Origin: Prunella strophiata
Taxonomy: Eukaryota; Chordata; Aves; Passeriformes; Prunellidae
Reading direction: 5' to 3'
DNA length: 64,000 nucleotides
Assembly (NCBI GenBank): GCA_036583965.1
Contig: JAZBQD010000022.1
Location: 248,001-312,000 of the forward strand
The translations under genes and the position numbers were made by a program. Positions 57,950 to 64,000 of the stretch are shown here, one piece after another. The first letter of the stretch is position 1. Every line of letters begins with the position of its first letter. The notes beneath the pieces are model-generated. The model was not told the origin of the DNA and ran no database searches. It saw only the letters and a program-made list of their open reading frames with translations.

Positions 57950-60900
57950 AAATACTTTAGCTAATACCCTTTTGAAGCAAGAAGAAGAAATCTGGCAAGA
58001 TTGAACACTAGCAGCTGGCTGGGATAAACGGGCTACAGGAGGCAACTTGCTCTGATAAATCCTCCAATTTTTCCAGTTTTCACTGAAACATCAATTGCCA
58101 CGCCTGCTCCACAAATATCTCGTTTACAGGACAACGATTGGTGTTTCCCAGGGATTAAGATGACCTCTCGTCTGTTTCTCGATGGGTCTGTGGCAGCGCC
58201 CCGGGGCAGGGCTGCCAGGGCACCCGCGTGTGCCTGCCGCGCTGAGGGAGCGAGCCCTGCACCTGGGGCTCTGCCAGCCTCCAAACCCTGCCCGGAGCTG
58301 TGCCCAGAGCAAGTCATGCACGAGCAAACCAGGCTTTGGTCCTCCCCGTCACAACGGAGATTTGGAAACAGGACATTTAAAACTCTGCAGGTGAAGGAGG
58401 GAGGGAAGCAAACACCCCCAGCCCGGGAATTATTTTACTCCATTTCCATTTCACAACAGTCCTGTTAAAATGCTTTTGCTTTCATCTCTCCAGCATGTGT
58501 GGGGTCGGCAGAAGGGGGTTCATGACAAGCCGAGGGATTCTCAGGGGAATGAATGCCTGCAGCGAGCCCTGCTTTTGGAGAAAAGGAGGGAGCGGGCAGG
58601 AGCCGTGCCCGAGCCGAGCCCCTCCGCACTGCTGAGCCGGGCAGCCTCTCCCCCAGCAGGGCAGCGTGCCGGGGGCTGCCTCTGCCCTGCCGAGTCAAAT
58701 CTGCTTCTGAGGCACAGTGCCCTCCGTTATTAAATAGGTCAGAAACAATCAGCTAAAAATGAGCTCTCAGTGAAATAAACGAAAACCTATCTCATTGTCT
58801 CATCTGACATGCCTCGTAGGTCTACCACGGCTCACTCTGGCTGTGTTGAAAAAGCCCCATCCCTCTGTTCAGCTTTGGTTTTCATCAGATTAAGGTAAAC
58901 TGAATCCTTTTCACCTATTCCAAAACTGATCTTGCACAGAGACCAGACACCATGACACCAAGCTCTGAAAAATCACATTTATTATCTCCCAGTTATCTAT
59001 CAGTTAAAGCAAATATTTCCTCTGTAAAAGAAGCTGTTGGGGAAAGTCTCTAAAGTACAGTCAGGAATGATATGGCCACATCTACAACCCCTTTACCCTC
59101 AGCTGGACACACTGCTGTTAAATTAAAGAGAAGCTCTGCCATTAAGAGAATCTAAAAAGGCATCTACTTGCAGCCTGGAAAAGTTTAAGTTGCTGGAGCT
59201 GTCTGCAGGGCATTTGTGGAGTGGAAATACTTTAGGCTGCTGCAGCTCAAGGATAGTAAGGCCAGGCTTTGTGGATGTGACACAGCCCAGATGGACATCG
59301 CTCACCTCCTAGTCTTCAATGTAACACAACCTTGCAGCCAGCTGACAGACATTTTCCAGTGTTAACAACTGGAAACAGTGTTTGTTTCCTCATTCCCAAT
59401 GAAAAAAAAAAATCACTATAATCTTAACTTTGGTACACAAAAATACACCTTTTTCACACACTAAATACCTAGCCAATGCACACCAGAGGCATTTAACTTA
59501 GTTATTGTGAGCAGAGTCATATTGTAAACAGAAAAACAACTTTCTACTTCAGCTGTTCTAGATCCAGATGCTTTCTCTGTTCTACAACACTCCAGACACT
59601 TATGATTAAAAAGAACATGCCAGGTATTACAACTATTAAACTGTTAGATACAATTTACAATGGCAATAACCCTCTTGTCGTTGGTCCTTCCTAAAGTTAA
59701 CCAGAAGTTTGTCAGCTATTTAACAGTTCATGGAGCAAACTGAGTTTGTGACTTGTTTCACAGAAGTTTGGTCAGTTATTTCTTAAAATCATCAGCTTTT
59801 GGTTTAACTCAGTTTGTTCAAGAAGGCAGCAGACTGGCCTGAGTGAGGTACTTCCCTGGCCTCCAACTGCACCAGGAGATGCAGGGCACAGCTTTGGCAT
59901 AGAGTAAGGTGGGCAAGGGTGGTAGGAATAGCCAAAAGACAGGAGGAGAACAAGCATCCAGTGGTGTCCTCATTTTATAAGAAATTTAATAACTTTGCTA
60001 GAGGAGTACAAACCAGGAAAGCTGACAGTGCTCATTCACTGAAAGTAATGAGGTTTGACATATTTTTCTCAAGGATCACAGGTTATAGATTCCCCTACTC
60101 ACCAGATGCAAGGTGTTGTCACGGTGGGTGTCTATCTTTCCCAAAAAATATGGACAATTTAAACATGTGAGAGCATGTTGAAGTCATCATAAAGTTACTG
60201 CCATTTGTGTCCCTGCTAGGATGAGCACTGCAAATGAAAACCAGCCTGGCCTCAGGACACCCACCAGCATGATGCAGCCCTGGGAAGGATCAGCAAAAGC
60301 TGAAGATGAGAAAATGATCAGATTAACGTTTTCTCACTACATGTCCCCAAGCTGAGTGTGTTGCCTGCCACCTCTGGCTAAATTCACCCAGAATTTAGCC
60401 CCAAGCTTCCCTGGATTTTTAGATTAGCAAAGGATCCCTGGGTTTAGTAATTCCACCAGATGATAAGAGCAGTTTACAAAATGTCTTAGCTTTTCTATTT
60501 CTGGAAAGCTGATAATTTAGGGCTTGACACCACGTGCAAGTCTTGCCTGAGCAGGAGCCCTGAGTGGTGTAATCGCTTCCTGCTGCGAGGGCACAGTGTC
60601 TGGATCAAGGCTCTCAGCTGACACACTCCTGCCTGACATCAGGCTGGATCAGACACCTCTCTGTGCCATCAGCACGCTCCTGCAACCATTCCTCACCAGC
60701 TAACTTTCTCTTTCAGTGGCAAGAGTGGTGTCAGTGTTTGAGCTGGATATTTTGGAATGATCTGGGAGGTGCAGATTTTATTATGCTAATGAAATAAGAA
60801 CACAATAGTCCTCTGAAGCATGCAAGCCAGAGGCAGTGCTAAAAACTTCTCCCACAGGAAAAACAGATACAAGGCTGGCTTTGAGAGTGGGCGTCTTCTA

Positions 60901-61389
60901 CACTAACCACTGTATTGTCAGAAACCACAGCTGTCCACCACATGAGCGAGCTCAGACAGGCCTGCCTTGGGCGTGCTGACAGGTCAGAGCCTGCAGCGCG
61001 GTGCTCCCCTGCAGCACAGGGCAGCCCCTGTGCTCTGGGCTGGCAGCCTCGCAGCCCAGCACCACGGGCACACGGAGGGCACCGAGCTGAGCTGTGCCAG
61101 AGCTGCCCTGCCTGTCTTCCTAAAGGCAAGGGGCAGAACAGCCTCCCTGGCCATTTCAAACACTGACACACGCACGCTTGCTTGGCGCTTTTGCACGTGG
61201 CAGTTTTTACTGGTGCGTGTCCTGCAGCACAGCATCTACCTGAGTCTGCAGAGCACACCTGCAGCTGAGCACCTGCACAGTGCCCTGGCTGGCCCAGCTT
61301 TTGAGGTGCTGTGCATGATCCTTCTCTCGACCCACTGTTTGCCCTGTCATGCTCTTACAGTACATGCAGAACAGCTTGGGTCTTCCAGG

Positions 61390-61720
61390 AGAAAAAACAC
61401 ACAACAAGCCATTATTAAAATTAGTTTAGTAAACAATAATCAGAGGAATAGTTAATAAGCACAGCTTAGCTGTGTTAAGTAGGAAATTAGATCCACTGCC
61501 CCATTACTATTTTGAGTGAGAAAGCAATGATGCCTTTAATTATGCATAGTCTGCTTTATTTGAACTGTGTTGGCTGTTGTGAAGGAAATAATCAATGTAA
61601 ACGCCTCCTGAGGTCGCTCCTGAGGCAGCCGTGAAATGAACTAAGTGAGCAGAGCAGTGCGTATAATCATATCAAGCAAATCCCCAGGTACCAGCCTGAG
61701 AAACACACACATATGATTTA
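61390..61720. promoter_or_regulatory. Candidate conserved regulatory element
   Basis: Unique sequence with CATTATTAAAATTAG, TTAATTATGCATAG (octamer-like), AATCAATGTAAACGCC (forkhead-like GTAAAC) and a 9-bp direct repeat CTCCTGAGG at 61604-61612 and 61617-61625. A perfect inverted repeat CACAGCT-T-AGCTGTG lies at 61460-61474. Inferred from appearance. Confidence 0.33.
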
Positions 61721-64000
61721 TACACTCTCCACAACTCAACACTGACACCCCGAGCCATTTTTACAGCAGAGCCTGCACATTGCTCTGAATTCTTACCTAC
61801 ACATGACAAGTCAAATTTTTGAAGCTGGAATTAATCCTGTGCATTTTAAAATTAACACAGCCTACCCTGAACTCTGTGGGAATCCTGCTTGATTAGAGAT
61901 TGTGGAACTCAACTCCTGTTTAAAACCAGTTCGTGTTCTAGGGATCTTAAGCAGAACTCCCTGAAGAATTTCTACACATTAAAGTTAATCTTCAGGAAAA
62001 GTTCAGCATGAAATAAACTTTAGAACCGAACTCTACTGTAATGAGAGGGGCAAGATTCAGGCTGGAGAAATTATCTTTTCATTTCTGTACTTATTTAATA
62101 GCAAACTTTTATTTGAATTTGTTTACAAAGCTAATCAAATTTTTGTTTGTTGTTTTCCACATTTTTGAGTTCAAGCAAACATTTTAATTAGAAGCATCCA
62201 TCAGAACCTGTGTTATACCATGAAGGAGAGAACATAACACCCAAACGAGACTTTTTGTGTAAGCTCCTTCACCAACCACCTTTCAGTGACTGAGGTGGTG
62301 TGGTAGGGTCACAGCTCACCCCACCCCTCCCCATGTTTCACTTCTGTGGAAGCTGCACCAAGAAACTTACTTTAAAAAAATTTTAAAAGAAATGGAATAA
62401 AGGGAAATTGTGTTGTGATTCAGAGATTCAGCTTGTAGGGAAACCACGGTGTACACATCACACCCTGGAACAGCAGCTGGAGCCTCTTGCTGTGCTGCAG
62501 GAGCCCACCCTGCTGCAGAGAGCAGCATGCAGAGGGGTGGGCACTGCCCACCTGCTCACTCAGCTCGGGCAGCAGCCACGCTCCACAGCCCTGCACAGAG
62601 CCAGGGGTGCTCTGCCCCTCGGATGCCTCCCTTCTGGGACACCTGCATCCTCACACAGCCAAGACTCTGCTGAGCTCTCACACTGCTGTGCCCCTGCACA
62701 GAATGAAGTTTCTCAGCTGTCTCATGCAAGGCCTCCTGCTCCAAAAAGCCCAGAGGGAAGTTTTTTCCCTCACAGTTAAACTGCCACGGAGTTTGTTCAG
62801 CACAGGTCCCTGACATCCTGCCACTGCCAGGGCAGGAGCCACGTCTCAGCAGCACAGAGGTTCCCCAGCACACGTGGAGTGTTGTGTCCAGACATCTGCT
62901 CTGCACTCCACACGCAGGATTTCTGCAGGTCACTCACTCGCGCTAAAGGGAGTTTGATCTTTCACTGAGACATGCACTGGCGTGAACTTCACCCTAAGGA
63001 GTTAAATCAGCTTTTGCTATGGAAACTCACATGATAAAAATAGATCCTCCTGCTCTACAGGATCTGTACTGTGTGTGATTTAAGGGCCCTTACTGAACTA
63101 CCCTGTGCGGTTTGTTTTGTTGCAAAAAATCATGTTTGTCAAAAATTCCTTTCTTTCCCCAAGATTCATTTGAATAGGTGATGCTGTATTGGCCACAGAG
63201 GGAAAATACAGTCTCTTTTTCCCAAATGTAAAACAAAAGCTTATGCTTCTTAACATTTTGTCTAGACATAAAAGTTTTAAGGAGTAAGAGCATATGGTGG
63301 TTCATAATTTTTATACAACCCATCCCCAAGCATGCTACCATAAATCTTTTAACAGTAAGTAAGTCTGAATAGAGTTATCCAAGATCACAAAGTAGTGTGT
63401 GTTTAGTAGTTTTGTGACTTCAGACTTTTCAAGTCTACAATCAAAACAGCTATGTCCAAAACATGCTAAAAATTTCCAACAGGAGACTAGGGACCATTGT
63501 TTGCATTCTTTGATGGATTTGGCTATTCAAGGCTCTTAAAATTGAAACCCTGTAATGGTGATTCTAAAAAAATATATTCACCCTCATATTTTCTGAAAGT
63601 TGGGTAGACACAGATTTGGGTACCAGGACCCTTTTTTAAGATTATTTGAAATATTGTTGATTGATTTTAGTTTAAAGGGGTTTTTTAAGAGGGCTGTTCT
63701 GGTCATCTGAAAAGGCACATCCAGTCACTACAGGCAGGAAAAAAGCAACTGGCATGAGCTCTGAGTGAGGGTCAAGGCAATGGTAGATGGACTATCACCT
63801 TACTACCTAAAAGCAGCACCATGCATTGAGGATATGATCCTTTTGAATAAGAGGCAGAGCATTTCTCATGCTAGCCTCTTGCTTCCCCTCTCCATGACCT
63901 GCACAAGACATAAAAATCCTCTCTCAGCAGTTTCTGAGCTCTGGGAGCCATGGGGGGATGCTCTGGTCACTGTGGTGCTCGTGCTGGTCTGCCAGCAGGA
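61721..64000. other. Intron 2, no gene, to window end
   Basis: Mixed sequence with a GC-richer part at 62450-62900. No LIM1-coding exon is found, so the intron continues past the end. Confidence 0.5.

Larger units (their letters stand above)
55401..61389. other. Intron 2, no gene
   Basis: Mixed sequence with a 23-nt T run (55911-55933), a short duplication (57913-57949), CpG-enriched patches at 58185-58275 and 58556-58700, and a GC-rich patch at 60945-61150. Open frames in these patches are compositional. No exon seen. Confidence 0.45.

Noticed and set aside
60839..61455. Open frames of 139 (minus) and 162 (plus) codons
   Set aside because: They overlap on opposite strands in a GC-rich patch and show no domain; the cysteines do not fit LIM spacing.

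Overview
This window carries the 3' part of one vertebrate protein-coding gene, the LIM-homeobox transcription factor LMX1B, on the minus strand. Six coding exons (exons 3 to 8 in the usual numbering) lie between 16617 and 9808. Together they encode 291 residues plus a stop codon: the second LIM domain, an acidic linker, the whole homeodomain, a glutamine-rich segment and the C-terminal tail. All exons join in phase at AG/GT splice sites. Exons 1 and 2, with the start codon and the first LIM domain, are not visible and should lie beyond position 64000.

The genome is probably that of a bird. The protein resembles avian LMX1B as I remember it, introns 4 and 5 are short, the single recognisable transposable element is a CR1-type LINE fragment, and repeat density is very low. 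I cannot resolve the species; a songbird would fit, but nothing here proves it.

Layout. 1-4190: presumed intergenic DNA downstream of LMX1B, no gene seen. 4190-9807: inferred long 3' UTR, ending at a canonical poly(A) signal fused to a Pumilio-type motif and holding a large degenerate CA/TG tract. 9808-16617: coding exons 8 to 3 and introns 7 to 3. 16618-64000: more than 47 kb of intron 2 with no recognisable exon. Within intron 2 are a CpG island (about 18378-18780) next to a G-run/polypurine tract, one eroded CR1 fragment (about 52195-52690), several homopolymer and short tandem repeats, and stretches rich in homeodomain-type TAAT motifs and isolated CpGs that I flag as candidate conserved regulatory elements.

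I found no second protein gene, RNA gene or CRISPR array, and no clear undescribed system. The best leads are regulatory: the intronic CpG island as a possible alternative or antisense promoter, the unusual 3' UTR architecture, a perfect 20-bp palindrome in intron 3, and the candidate enhancers in intron 2. Conservation and transcription could not be tested here.
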